A DNA stretch of 38,601 bases from Chloroflexota bacterium (lineage in GTDB: Bacteria > Chloroflexota > Anaerolineae > Aggregatilineales > Phototrophicaceae), in NCBI GenBank assembly GCA_020161935.1, contig JAIUNI010000025.1:1-38601 (forward strand), given 5' to 3'. The position numbers and the translations under genes are program-made. Positions 1-8,663 of this stretch are shown in pieces (within the stretch, counting starts at the first letter, position 1; every line of letters starts with the position of its first letter). Under the pieces are notes generated by a model. It did no database searches, was not told the origin of the DNA, and saw only the letters and a list, made by a program, of their open reading frames with translations.

Positions 1-147
1 GAACTGACCGTTGACCTCGGCTCACTGGGTACCCCCCTGAGCGCCAACACGGCCTTCAACCTCGAAATCAAGCCGCCGAAGGGTGCCGTCCTCAACCTGA
101 ACCGCACCACCCCGGCTGCCATCCAACCGGTGATGGACCTGAACTAA
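1..147 (+). CDS. Archaellin (archaeal-type flagellin)-like protein, C-terminal 48 residues only
   Basis: The reading frame is open from the first base and stops at TAA 145-147; the start lies outside the window. The visible tail contains the segments NTAFNLEIKPPKGAVL, NRTTPAA and VMDLN. An NT-F-EIKP-GA block followed by RTTP resembles the C-terminal end of archaellins, which form the archaellum filament outside the cell. Some Chloroflexota are known to carry a functional archaellum, which fits the rest of the window. A Rho-independent terminator follows directly, so this is the last gene of its transcript. Only 48 residues are available and the diagnostic N-terminal class III signal peptide is missing. 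Another secreted beta-rich protein cannot be excluded. Confidence 0.55.
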   Translation, partial: ELTVDLGSLGTPLSANTAFNLEIKPPKGAVLNLNRTTPAAIQPVMDLN

Positions 148-174
148 GTTCGAACAACACACTGAGCTTCTGAT

Positions 175-210
175 AAAGAACCCCGGTCAATGATCGGGGT
201 TCTTTTATTT
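175..210 (+). terminator. Rho-independent terminator after the archaellin-like gene
   Basis: An 11-bp perfect stem (AAAGAACCCCG at 175-185 paired with 195-205) closes a 9-nt loop and runs into a T-rich tract. It lies 28 nt after the stop codon at 145-147. The A-rich 5' side also gives a T run on the minus strand, so it could serve the convergent membrane gene ending at 215. Confidence 0.85.
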
Positions 211-214
211 CCCC

Positions 215-1888
215 TCACTTAATCTGCCATATCTCGTAACCCGCCTCGGCATAGATCCGTTGGGCATCGGTTTGCCACTGTGGAGGAGCCGATGAATCCG
301 GCGTGAAGGTTTTTTCCAGTAGGCCGTAAAAAATGTAGCGAATATTCACCGACTCATAAAGCGCCTGCCGTTCTTCGGTAGATAGCTGGTCGGAGAAGAA
401 GCGGCGTGTGAGCGCATCCTTTTCGGTGGCGTTGGCGGTTTCCGGCCCGTGACCTACGTACGGACGCAAATTGGTGTAAGCCGGAATCAGGTTGCCAGTG
501 TCGATACCCGTCGCGGGAGACAGTTTGCCCGTATCAAATGCGGTCAGGATGACACTCTCCGCTGGAGCGTTGTTATTGAGCCAGTTCAGGGCGGCAATTT
601 CCCCGGTAGGGCGGAACTGCGGACGTGCGCTGCTGAACGCACCCAAGATGATGAACAGGAAGAAAACGACGCTGCTCAGGCACATCACCACAATGGCAGG
701 ACGGTACAAACGCCGCCAGCCTTTTTGCCGTGCCAAGAAGCGAAGGCCAACGGCAGCCAGAATGGCGAGCGGCACGATGACCGCTTCTGCCATGCGGCGC
801 TGCACATTCAGCGGCAGATAGACAAGGATGGGGACAACCAGCGGCCACAGGAGGAGGGGAAATAAAGCGCTGCGTACTGCGTGCTGCGTGCTGAGATGAG
901 TGGAAGGTCGCATTCGTCTTATCAACCAGCGGGCGGCGATGAGGGCTGAGGCGACCAACAGGATATAGGCGGCAGCATAATCCAGCGGCGGGGGTGACAT
1001 GAGGATATTTTGTGACGACCAGATCGCGAAGATGGGATTGGCGGCGAAGGCATAGGCAAAGTAGGCGAATAACGGCAGCGTCAAGCCAGCGGCAAGCCCA
1101 CCCCACAGCACGAATTCACGCGGGAAGCGGCGGCGAGCAATCCAGAGTGCCAATCCCCACACGGCGAGAATGATATAAATGATAGGTAGGTAGAAAGGCA
1201 CCGCGAGGCCGACAACCAGCCAGCAAACGGTTGATAAGATTGCATAGCGGATTTTAGATGGCGTTTGCGGCGCAAGCGATTGAAACAGGAAAAGGAAGCC
1301 ACCGAGCAAGGCGGCGCGAGCCAGCGCAAGATGCGGCAGACCGAGCAAAATCAACCCGCTAAAGCCTTCGGGAATAAAGAACTCGGCGGGGGTTGATCCC
1401 AGAAAAGTGATGAGCCAGCCGAAACCGCCCCCAAGTGTCGCGAGTAGCAGCGCGAGGAAACGGGTACGCGGTCGCTTGATGAATACCGCGATGAAGCGAT
1501 AGAGGACGACGATCAACAGCGTGTTAAAGACGATTTGCATCCCATGATAGGTAATGGTTAACGCCGGAAAAAGCGCGGGGTTTTGATCGCCTATGAAGCG
1601 CCCGACCAACCAGCCGGGGAGGATATAGGGCAAGAACACCAGCGGGGCGGCAGCGTGGGTTTCCGGGGTGTAGAATAGGTAAAAGTCGAGAATGCCGCGC
1701 ACACCGAGGCGCATTTTACCGATATACGAGTTGCCATCCTCGACACCGAACAGGAAGCCGCTGAACGCCCATTCGCTGTTCTGGCGGGCGTAACCGATGG
1801 CATACGGGAGCGTGGTGAGGACGACGATCAGCAGCGAGTAGAGTAAGACGCTGCGCCACTCGCGGGGGGTGATGCGTATGTTGAGCAT
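215..1888 (-). CDS. Polytopic membrane protein, GT-C glycosyltransferase-like
   Basis: The protein has 557 residues and about ten to twelve hydrophobic segments spread over residues 15-425, followed by a soluble C-terminal domain of about 130 residues beginning GEIAALNWLNNNAPAES. Many membrane segments plus a short soluble C-terminal domain starting with a 'W-L-n-n--P' element is the usual build of bacterial GT-C and PMT-like glycosyltransferases. Those enzymes move sugars from lipid carriers on the outer face of the membrane. A loop with the acidic pair VEDGNSY (about residue 49) after the first membrane segment could be the catalytic acidic loop. It is the last of four membrane genes in one orientation. 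The ATG follows GAGG at short spacing. The exact family is not recognised, and substrate and acceptor are unknown. Confidence 0.65.
   Translation of the reverse strand: MLNIRITPREWRSVLLYSLLIVVLTTLPYAIGYARQNSEWAFSGFLFGVEDGNSYIGKMRLGVRGILDFYLFYTPETHAAAPLVFLPYILPGWLVGRFIGDQNPALFPALTITYHGMQIVFNTLLIVVLYRFIAVFIKRPRTRFLALLLATLGGGFGWLITFLGSTPAEFFIPEGFSGLILLGLPHLALARAALLGGFLFLFQSLAPQTPSKIRYAILSTVCWLVVGLAVPFYLPIIYIILAVWGLALWIARRRFPREFVLWGGLAAGLTLPLFAYFAYAFAANPIFAIWSSQNILMSPPPLDYAAAYILLVASALIAARWLIRRMRPSTHLSTQHAVRSALFPLLLWPLVVPILVYLPLNVQRRMAEAVIVPLAILAAVGLRFLARQKGWRRLYRPAIVVMCLSSVVFFLFIILGAFSSARPQFRPTGEIAALNWLNNNAPAESVILTAFDTGKLSPATGIDTGNLIPAYTNLRPYVGHGPETANATEKDALTRRFFSDQLSTEERQALYESVNIRYIFYGLLEKTFTPDSSAPPQWQTDAQRIYAEAGYEIWQIK
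870..897. repeat. Heptamer tandem array inside a coding sequence
   Basis: Four 7-bp units lie in the plus-strand reading: CTGCGTA, CTGCGTG, CTGCGTG, CTGAGAT. They fall inside the membrane glycosyltransferase gene at 215-1888 and encode the segment LSTQHAVRS in a positively charged loop between two membrane segments. The total unit length keeps the frame open. Similar 7-bp-period arrays occur in non-coding DNA elsewhere in the window. Confidence 0.8.
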
Positions 1889-2007
1889 AAAACCTCAATT
1901 ATGAAATCAAATATTAAATCCATCGCGATGATGGAATATAAAGCTATATTATTGAATGGCGATACTTACCCCACAATTTTAGCAACGTAAGCGCCGTTGG
2001 AATACGC

Positions 2008-3606
2008 CTAACCCTGCCGCTGATAGAGATACATGCCGGTGCCGTAAAAGTCGGTCGGGATGTCACGGATGAGCGTATACTCGCTCTTAAAGGCTGGGTT
2101 TTGTTCCAAGCCCAAGCGAACCATCGACTCCATCGCGACGAGGTAAGCAGGCTGCTCATCTAATATCAACTGAGGCGGGATGGCGTAGTTTTGACCTTCG
2201 GGAATGAGGTCAGGCGAAATGGGGTAATAGGATGAAACGGACGGCGTGACCAAGCCGACGGTATCCAAGATGAACGCGCGGCTGAAATACCCGATTGCGC
2301 CAATATCGCCCGACGCGACCACTGTTTCGGGCGTTACGGCGTATTCCTCGCGGAGCTGCGTGCCGATGTCCTGATAGTAGAGTTCGATCTTGTGCCACGC
2401 CATATCCGGCGCGGGACGGTCGAGGCCGTGGTCAGGATGCAGCACCCAACTGCTGACCGACGTGAACAACCAGCCGAGCGCGACAATGCCGACGATGGGC
2501 AGCAGCCGGTTGGGGCGGGGTTGGTCATCCGTTTTGCGTGTGCCGATGCCGCTGACAACTGCCCATAAACCCATGAAGATGCCGAGGGATAGAGCAGGCA
2601 TAGGCGGGGCTGTGTACCAGCGGAAGATCAACGGATTGGCAACCGAGAAAACGATGAAGTAAAGCCACGGGTAAATCAGGAAGGGCAGCAGACGCGGGGC
2701 GCGGCGGGCGGTGAATAGAATACCAATGAGGTTGAGAACCAGATAGAGGATCATGAACACGAGCAAGCCCATCCCTTGAATAACCGAGTCTTCAAAGAAG
2801 GGTGTGCTGTAGGTGGGCAGCAAGGTTTCGAGCGCTTTACCGGCGGGCATGATGTAGGCGACCGTTTTGGCGCTGAGGGAACGGGGGAACGGCGAACCGA
2901 AGTAGACCGTGCTGAAGGTAAACCACGGAATGAGGACGACGGCGAAGGTCACCCATGTTTGCCACGGGACGCGCTGCAAGAGGGCTTTACCGGAGCCAGC
3001 ACGCCATACGTCGATGAGTTGGAAGAGGAAGAGCGGGCCGATCCACAGGGCGGCATCAATGCGGGTGAGGAAGCCCAAGCCGGTGAAGAGGCCGATCAGG
3101 AATAAGCGGCGCTTGTTGGTGGGCGGTATCAGTACATAGGCGGCGGTGGCACTCAGCATCCACAAGATGTTGACGCTGGTTTCCATACCGCCGACCGCGA
3201 AGGTGACGCTGGCTGGCGAAACAGCCCACAGCAAACCGGGGATGGCGGCAAGCCAGTCATTACCGGTTAGGCGGCGTGCCAGCAGGTAGAGCAGAATGCA
3301 GGTGACCGCATCGGCAAGGGCGCTGACCGTGATGGCATACCACTGGAAGTCCTGCTGTCCGGTGATGGCGCTCATGAAGGCCATCAACAGGGTGAACAGC
3401 GGTGTGGTGGTGCCGAGCGAGTGGACACCGGTGTTATAGACGAAACCCTGCCCCTCGACAATGTTGCGGCTGTAGCGGAAGGTGATGAAAGCATCGTCGA
3501 TGGTACGCGGGCCGGGCAGCGCACGGGCGACGATAGCGACCAGCGCTAACGCACAGGCGATGATGAGGACGCGGCGGGAGGTGGCAGAAATTATAGTCAT
3601 ATTCAT
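2008..3606 (-). CDS. Polytopic membrane glycosyltransferase (GT-C/PMT-like, DDAFITFRY type)
   Basis: The 532-residue protein has one N-terminal membrane helix followed by the loop IDDAFITFRYSRNIVEGQGF and then a G-TTPL element. This D-D-A-[FY]-I-x-[FY]-R-[YF] loop is characteristic of GT-C arabinosyl/mannosyltransferase-like proteins and carries the presumed catalytic acidic residues facing the outside. Roughly ten further hydrophobic segments follow, then a soluble C-terminal region of about 150 residues. The start lies 9 nt after the stop of the upstream membrane gene, so the two are probably translated from one mRNA with coupling. No strong Shine-Dalgarno is seen, which fits coupling. A second ATG two codons in is an alternative start. 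The sugar and acceptor cannot be told. Confidence 0.75.
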   Translation of the reverse strand: MNMTIISATSRRVLIIACALALVAIVARALPGPRTIDDAFITFRYSRNIVEGQGFVYNTGVHSLGTTTPLFTLLMAFMSAITGQQDFQWYAITVSALADAVTCILLYLLARRLTGNDWLAAIPGLLWAVSPASVTFAVGGMETSVNILWMLSATAAYVLIPPTNKRRLFLIGLFTGLGFLTRIDAALWIGPLFLFQLIDVWRAGSGKALLQRVPWQTWVTFAVVLIPWFTFSTVYFGSPFPRSLSAKTVAYIMPAGKALETLLPTYSTPFFEDSVIQGMGLLVFMILYLVLNLIGILFTARRAPRLLPFLIYPWLYFIVFSVANPLIFRWYTAPPMPALSLGIFMGLWAVVSGIGTRKTDDQPRPNRLLPIVGIVALGWLFTSVSSWVLHPDHGLDRPAPDMAWHKIELYYQDIGTQLREEYAVTPETVVASGDIGAIGYFSRAFILDTVGLVTPSVSSYYPISPDLIPEGQNYAIPPQLILDEQPAYLVAMESMVRLGLEQNPAFKSEYTLIRDIPTDFYGTGMYLYQRQG

Positions 3607-3615
3607 TAATGTGTA

Positions 3616-4833
3616 CTACCGAGTAGGTTGCTGAATAGAAGGTGAGCTTACTGTTGAACTCCAAGCGGACTGTTTTAACCTGCCGCTTAACCCTAATGTG
3701 ATGACCCAAGTTAAACCCACATGCAAAGGCAGAATAAGACCCTGTATATCCGGGTTATGTCCCGGGATACTGAAGTAGAACCACGGGCTAATGACTGCCA
3801 AAATGCAGGACAGACGCACTCGCCATTTAAGGGGTGATGGCAATTCCCGTGCGTAGGCTAACGTGACGACGATGACCGGAATGAGCAAGACAAGATAGTA
3901 ATAGCCTGTCTGTGGAAGCAGCAGCAGCCCGACCAATAGAACCGCAACTACAAAGTTAACCTGCTCTGTTTGATTGAACTGCTTCCAGAAACGATAGAAT
4001 GACCAGCCTAAATAGGCCATGAGTACACCGACCAGGATCAATGCAATAGGCGATGGCAAGAAAGAAGGCACCCAAACAGGCGGCGCGTAATCCGCATATT
4101 GACGCACAATATTTATCCACTGCGGAATCCACCAGCCAATACGCAAAATACTGAACCCCGTGACTAGAGCCATAATCATGATGAATGTAGCCAACGCACG
4201 CCAGCGACCACGCAGCGCGAATGCGCCCATGATTGCTAAGACAATAGGGCCACCAATAGTAGGCGGAACAGTTGCAATGACAAATGCTGCACCAGCGGCA
4301 ATGTCATTACGCTGCATGAGGAACCAGACTCCTAATGAAATACCGAGCAGGACAGTACCGCTAAACTGCCCCAAGGCAAATGTATCCAGCGGATAATGAA
4401 AAACAAAGAGAAAACCGATGACCAGCAAACATAAGGTTATCGGTGATGGCTTCCAGCCTAAAATAGCTAACCAAATTATGGGAATCCACATGATCGCAGT
4501 GAGTTGTAAAGCCATCCAAAGCGCGATAGCTGTTGGAGCTGGTAAAGCAATAACAGGGGCAATTAGGATACTGGTATAGGCGGGGTAAGCGAAATTTTGC
4601 TGATCTTCATCCGCCCTCAAAAGCTCACCGAACATATCTCGCTGAATTTGTTGGGTAGTTTCTAAAGTATACGGTGTTTCTCCCGCCCATACCGTACGCC
4701 CGCCCAGCCAATGGGGATAAAAATCAAAGCGCAGGTGTCGTTGAGAAACAAAGGCACTTTGGCTAAAAGTTGCAAAACCTGCTGTGATCAGTATCGTAAC
4801 CCCAAGTACCGCAAGAAAAATACGACGGTTCAA
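3616..4833 (-). CDS. GT87-family (DUF2029-like) membrane glycosyltransferase
   Basis: The 405-residue polytopic protein has the GT87 hallmark near its N-terminus: FDFYPHWLGGRTVWAGETPY, an acidic D-F--YW-like loop followed by a G--PY element, then the FAYPAYTSIL segment. GT87 enzymes use polyprenyl-phosphate sugars at the membrane. The start is a TTG at 4833-4831 preceded by TGAGG at about 7 nt; no ATG is as well placed. Base composition is visibly more AT-rich than the housekeeping genes to the right, as in the next gene upstream. It stops 9 nt before the following membrane gene and starts 40 nt after the preceding one, forming a run of same-direction genes. Confidence 0.75.
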   Translation of the reverse strand: MNRRIFLAVLGVTILITAGFATFSQSAFVSQRHLRFDFYPHWLGGRTVWAGETPYTLETTQQIQRDMFGELLRADEDQQNFAYPAYTSILIAPVIALPAPTAIALWMALQLTAIMWIPIIWLAILGWKPSPITLCLLVIGFLFVFHYPLDTFALGQFSGTVLLGISLGVWFLMQRNDIAAGAAFVIATVPPTIGGPIVLAIMGAFALRGRWRALATFIMIMALVTGFSILRIGWWIPQWINIVRQYADYAPPVWVPSFLPSPIALILVGVLMAYLGWSFYRFWKQFNQTEQVNFVVAVLLVGLLLLPQTGYYYLVLLIPVIVVTLAYARELPSPLKWRVRLSCILAVISPWFYFSIPGHNPDIQGLILPLHVGLTWVITLGLSGRLKQSAWSSTVSSPSIQQPTR

Positions 4834-4873
4834 ATTCTTACCTCAAATTATGAATTCTAAGTGCATGTGAGAC

Positions 4874-5932
4874 TTATAAAAGAACTTTTTTGGTCAATAT
4901 CGCTTGTAAGTTTACTTCTTGGGGTTGATTACGATAACGCAGCATGACCATTAGCACGACCGGCGCAATCAGTGTCACCGCATACCACGCACTGTCATTT
5001 CCGTAAGCAAAGAAGATGACCAACCACGTCGGAATAGAGCCTAATACAGCAGCCCACCAATAGGCAGGACGTTCGAGTACAGCAATCATCTGTATAAGAT
5101 CGTAATCATGGACTAATGGATTAATGACATAACTGCACATCATAAATACGTCAAATGGCAGCTTACGGCGATAAGCAGCAAATACAACTGTGAACAAAAT
5201 AATCGCGCTTGTTATGAGCAGTACCCAATACAAACTGTTTTGACCATTAAATACGATAAACAAACTGCGTGGCACAATACCCGCCATCGCCCGAACAAAT
5301 AACGGACGGGGTTGAGCCAACCACTGCTGCACCCAATCGGGAATGATAAGAAAACCGGGGACAAAAATTAGGAGCGCACCAATGATGAAAACGATACTTT
5401 GCAAAGGAATACGTCGTTGTCTGCGAAGTTCATCTAACCAGTTTAAGCCAGCCCATATCAGTGGAAAGATAGCCAATTGGGGTTTAAAGAGCAGAATTGC
5501 TAAACCAATGCCACCCTGCCACCGTTCACGATTCTGGCGATAGATATACAGCCCCAATAGACCGAAGAAAGCAGTTTGACCACCAATCGTGTGGGCAAGT
5601 AAGGGCGCAAAAAGTAACGGCCACGGTTTACCACGGGTGATATACAGTGCAAGAATGATTGCTGCGCTGTGCCAAATGAACATACTTATTGGGCGGGGCA
5701 AAGCACTGAAAAGACCAAAGATCATAACATAGGGCATTGGGTAGTAACTGTTTTCAGTCCAAACGGGCTGTCCGGTTCGAAACCGATCGCCAATCTGCAT
5801 GAACGTTTCATAATCTACCCCGGATTGATTGCCTGCAATAATGAACGCGATATATGCGACATAAAGCAGGCCGACAATGATGTATAAGAGCGGTAGACCA
5901 AAACGTTTCGGGTTGATAAGCGACATCGCCAT
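4874..5932 (-). CDS. GT87-like polytopic membrane protein
   Basis: The 352-residue protein has about ten hydrophobic segments. It resembles the neighbouring GT87-type protein in plan: after the first membrane helix comes an acidic loop (VDYETFMQIGDRF, then GQPVWTENSYYPMPY) corresponding to the D-F and PY elements, and mid-protein LLFKPQLAIFPLIW matches the 'KPq' motif common in this family. It is the first gene of the four-gene minus-strand run. The ATG at 5932 is preceded by AGGAAT; a second ATG two codons later is possible. AT-rich codon use matches the adjacent GT87 gene, suggesting the two were acquired or duplicated together. Substrate unknown. Confidence 0.65.
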   Translation of the reverse strand: MAMSLINPKRFGLPLLYIIVGLLYVAYIAFIIAGNQSGVDYETFMQIGDRFRTGQPVWTENSYYPMPYVMIFGLFSALPRPISMFIWHSAAIILALYITRGKPWPLLFAPLLAHTIGGQTAFFGLLGLYIYRQNRERWQGGIGLAILLFKPQLAIFPLIWAGLNWLDELRRQRRIPLQSIVFIIGALLIFVPGFLIIPDWVQQWLAQPRPLFVRAMAGIVPRSLFIVFNGQNSLYWVLLITSAIILFTVVFAAYRRKLPFDVFMMCSYVINPLVHDYDLIQMIAVLERPAYWWAAVLGSIPTWLVIFFAYGNDSAWYAVTLIAPVVLMVMLRYRNQPQEVNLQAILTKKVLL

Positions 5933-6050
5933 TAAAAGTTATTCCTATAATTCAAATACAGAATGCAAAAAGCATTCAAAATACGGAATAAATCGACTTC
6001 CGGTTTTTATCTAATCTCCATCTTCATAAACCCATTGTATGGTATGTTCT

Positions 6051-6093
6051 GGGTAGGCTACCCTTGTGTTCTGCGCTAAAATCACCTTATAGA
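6051..6093 (+). promoter_or_regulatory. Putative cysS promoter with adjoining palindrome
   Basis: TTGTGT (6064-6069) and TATAGA (6088-6093) are separated by 18 bp and give a reasonable sigma-70-type promoter about 70 nt before the cysS start. A 13-bp palindrome, GGGTAGGCTACCC (6051-6063), touches the -35 box and could be an operator. No T-box specifier architecture was recognised in the leader. Confidence 0.45.
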
Positions 6094-6166
6094 CAGTTAA
6101 TACCTATTCGATTACATACAGGGGCTGCCATGTTGGCGGCTCTCTTTAGCCCTACAGGACAGCCAA

Positions 6167-7612
6167 ATGGCCTTGAAAATATTTAACGTACTAGGTCGCG
6201 AAAAGCAGGACTTCCAACCACTCGAAGCGGGTAAAGTAAGCATGTATGTGTGCGGCCCGACGGTGTATTCGGACTCGCATATTGGTCACGCCAAGACGTA
6301 CGTCAACTTCGACATGGTGGTGCGCTACCTGCGCTACAGCGGGCTAAAGGTGCTGTACGTGCAAAACATCACCGATGTGGGGCATATGCTGGATACCGGC
6401 GAAGATCGCATCCTAAGAAAAGCCCATCAACTCCAAGCCCTGCCGATGCAAATCGTAGAGACCTATACCCGCAGCTTTTATGCGGATATGGACGCGCTGG
6501 GGGTGGTACGGGCGGACATTTCGCCGCGAGCCAGCGCCCACATTCCCGAACAGATCAAGATGACACAGACACTCATTGACAAAGGACACGCCTATGTCAC
6601 CAATGGCAGCGTGTACTTCGATGTGACGACCGACGAACACTACGGCAAGCTGTCCAACCGGCGCGTAACGGAACTGGAAGCCGGGGCGCGTGAAGTCGTG
6701 CGTGACGAAAAGCGCCATCCCGAGGACTTCGCGCTGTGGAAGCGGGCCGAGCCGGAACACATGCTGCGCTGGGACAGCCCATGGGGAGAAGGCTTCCCCG
6801 GTTGGCACATCGAATGCTCGGCGATGGCGAAGAAGTACCTCGGCGAAACCTTCGATATTCACGGCGGCGGTGTCGATAACATCTTCCCGCACAACGAATG
6901 CGAAATCGCCCAGAGCGAATGCGCGAACGATGCCGACTTTGCTAAATACTGGATGCTGACCGGCAGCCTGACCGTTGACGGCGTGAAGATGTCCAAGAGC
7001 CTCGGCAATGTAGTCAACATCAAGGATGCCCTAAACGACTACCGCCCGGAAGTCGTCCGCATGTTCATGTTGAGCGCCCACTACAGCAACCCAGTGGATT
7101 ACAGCGACGGAGCGTTAGACGCGGCGCAAGCAGGTTGGGAACGGTTGTACGGCGCGGTTCGGCTGACGCGCAGCGCATTGGGCAGCGCCGCAGTTGGTGA
7201 CGACGGTAACAGCTTCAACGAACGGTTGGAAAAGGCAAAGGCTGATTTCAACGACGTGATGGATGATGACTTCAACGCGCCGAAGGCGATTGCCGTGCTG
7301 CAAGAACTCACGCGCGACGTAAACACCCTGCTCAACAGTGGAACGACCATCGGCAAGGCCACGCTGGAGGCCATCAACGCCACCTACAACCAGCTCGGCG
7401 GCGAAGTGCTGGGGATTGTTCCGGCGGCGGAAGCAGCGACCGCAGCCAACCAACAGCGCGAGGACGGGCTGATTAAGATGCTGATCGATATGCGGGCGCA
7501 AGCGCGGAAAGACAAGAACTTCGCCGAAAGTGACCGCATCCGCAAAGAACTCGAAAAGCTGGGCGTAATCCTCGAAGACCGCGCCGACGGCACGATCTGG
7601 CGGGCGAACTAA
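6167..7612 (+). CDS. cysS: Cysteinyl-tRNA synthetase
   Basis: This enzyme charges tRNA-Cys with cysteine in the cytoplasm, using ATP. The 481-residue length is typical. Class I motifs are intact: HIGH at residues 38-41 and KMSKS at 274-278. The active-site zinc ligands expected for CysS are all present: Cys29 in CGPTVY, Cys217 in HIECSAM, His242 and Glu246 in FPHNECE. The C-terminal DALR-type helical region ends with the usual DRIRKELEKLGV---D---GT-W segment. The ATG at 6167 follows AGGA at 7 nt. rlmB follows 150 nt downstream in the same direction, a pairing seen in many bacteria. Confidence 0.97.
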   Translation: MALKIFNVLGREKQDFQPLEAGKVSMYVCGPTVYSDSHIGHAKTYVNFDMVVRYLRYSGLKVLYVQNITDVGHMLDTGEDRILRKAHQLQALPMQIVETYTRSFYADMDALGVVRADISPRASAHIPEQIKMTQTLIDKGHAYVTNGSVYFDVTTDEHYGKLSNRRVTELEAGAREVVRDEKRHPEDFALWKRAEPEHMLRWDSPWGEGFPGWHIECSAMAKKYLGETFDIHGGGVDNIFPHNECEIAQSECANDADFAKYWMLTGSLTVDGVKMSKSLGNVVNIKDALNDYRPEVVRMFMLSAHYSNPVDYSDGALDAAQAGWERLYGAVRLTRSALGSAAVGDDGNSFNERLEKAKADFNDVMDDDFNAPKAIAVLQELTRDVNTLLNSGTTIGKATLEAINATYNQLGGEVLGIVPAAEAATAANQQREDGLIKMLIDMRAQARKDKNFAESDRIRKELEKLGVILEDRADGTIWRAN

Positions 7613-7762
7613 GGCGCTCTGATATAGGTGAAACGGAACACTCGCCACAGCCGGGTGTTGTAAGCGTTGGATGAAACCACATCCACTTGAGATGGAAATG
7701 TGGATTGGATGGCGAATTAGATGAAGCTGGCGATGGCTGCGACGAGGGTTTAGGGAGATGAC

Positions 7763-8521
7763 ATGGTGGAATTCATTTACGGTCATTGGGCAGTTATGGA
7801 ATCGCTGCGGTCGAAGCGGCGCAAGATTGAACAACTGCTGCTGACCGAAACGGTCGAAGAAAAAGGGATGGTGGCGGACATCATTAAGCTGGCACAGGAG
7901 AGCAGCGTCAAGATTCAGCGGGTACACCGCCGGATTATGGACGACCTCGCCAACGGCGCGAACCACCAGAATACAGCGCTGCGCGTCGGCCCTTACCCGT
8001 ACGTCGATGTGGAGGATATTCTTGATCTGGCACAGAAACGGGGCGAGAAACCCTTCATCCTGATCCTCGATTTGCTCAAAGACCCGCAGAACGTCGGGGT
8101 GCTGCTGCGCGTAGCCGAGTCGGTGGGTGTTCACGGCATCCTGATTCAAGAGCGGCGCAGTGTCGAGGTTACGCCAGCCGTGGTCAACGCCTCGTCCGGC
8201 GCGGTTGAGTATTTGCAGGTGGCGCAGGTCAACAATCTGGTCAACGCCATGAAAGACCTGAAAGAACAAGACGTGTGGATGATCGGCCTTGAGGCCGGGC
8301 CGGACATCGCGCCGATTGATAAAACCGACTTGAACATTTCACTCGGCCTCGTGCTGGGCAGCGAGGGCGAAGGGATGCGCCGGCTCGTGCGCGATACCTG
8401 TGACCTCTTGGTGACGCTGCCGATGCGCGGACATCTTGCCAGCCTGAACGTCGCCACGGCGGGTTCAGTCGCCCTTTACGCGGCATGGCAAGCACGCGGC
8501 TGGTCGGGGTGGAAAGCGTAA
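7763..8521 (+). CDS. rlmB: 23S rRNA (guanosine-2'-O)-methyltransferase RlmB-like, SPOUT/TrmH family
   Basis: This is a SAM-dependent 2'-O-methylation enzyme of the TrmH/SpoU class, most likely acting on the 23S rRNA peptidyl-transferase loop (G2251 in E. coli numbering). The 252 residues include the N-terminal substrate-binding domain (IYGHWAVMESL, about 1-75). SPOUT motif 1 has DPQNVG at 107-112 with Arg116, motif 2 is LVLGSEGEGM at 196-205, and motif 3 is SLNVATAGSV at 227-236. These form the trefoil-knot cofactor site. The start follows AGGGAG. The alternative is another TrmH-family rRNA or tRNA methyltransferase; the N-terminal domain and cysS neighbour favour RlmB. Confidence 0.88.
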   Translation: MVEFIYGHWAVMESLRSKRRKIEQLLLTETVEEKGMVADIIKLAQESSVKIQRVHRRIMDDLANGANHQNTALRVGPYPYVDVEDILDLAQKRGEKPFILILDLLKDPQNVGVLLRVAESVGVHGILIQERRSVEVTPAVVNASSGAVEYLQVAQVNNLVNAMKDLKEQDVWMIGLEAGPDIAPIDKTDLNISLGLVLGSEGEGMRRLVRDTCDLLVTLPMRGHLASLNVATAGSVALYAAWQARGWSGWKA

Positions 8522-8523
8522 GA

Positions 8524-8554
8524 AGTGCCGAGTGATGAGTACCGAGTGCCGAGT
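8524..8554 (+). repeat. Heptamer array, upstream arm (AGTGCCG type)
   Basis: Four contiguous 7-mers (AGTGCCG, AGTGATG, AGTACCG, AGTGCCG) plus a terminal AGT start three bases after the rlmB stop. They mirror, in inverted orientation, the array at 9063-9094 on the other side of the four-helix-bundle gene. RNA spanning both arms could fold into a long imperfect stem. Confidence 0.9.
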
Positions 8555-8663
8555 AGGAAATAGAGTGTAAAGTGCTGGGGAAGAAATGCTAGTAAATAGC
8601 TGAATATCTTTAGGCTATTCAGTGACTTGTTGACTGATATACAGATAGTAAAAGGAGCGATAG

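Noticed and set aside
5933..6166. T-box riboswitch upstream of cysS
   Set aside because: No T-box sequence or antiterminator/terminator pair was found; the leader is too short.
7115..8269. Minus-strand open frame of 384 codons opposite cysS and rlmB
   Set aside because: Both sense genes have complete catalytic motifs; the antisense translation has no recognisable domain.
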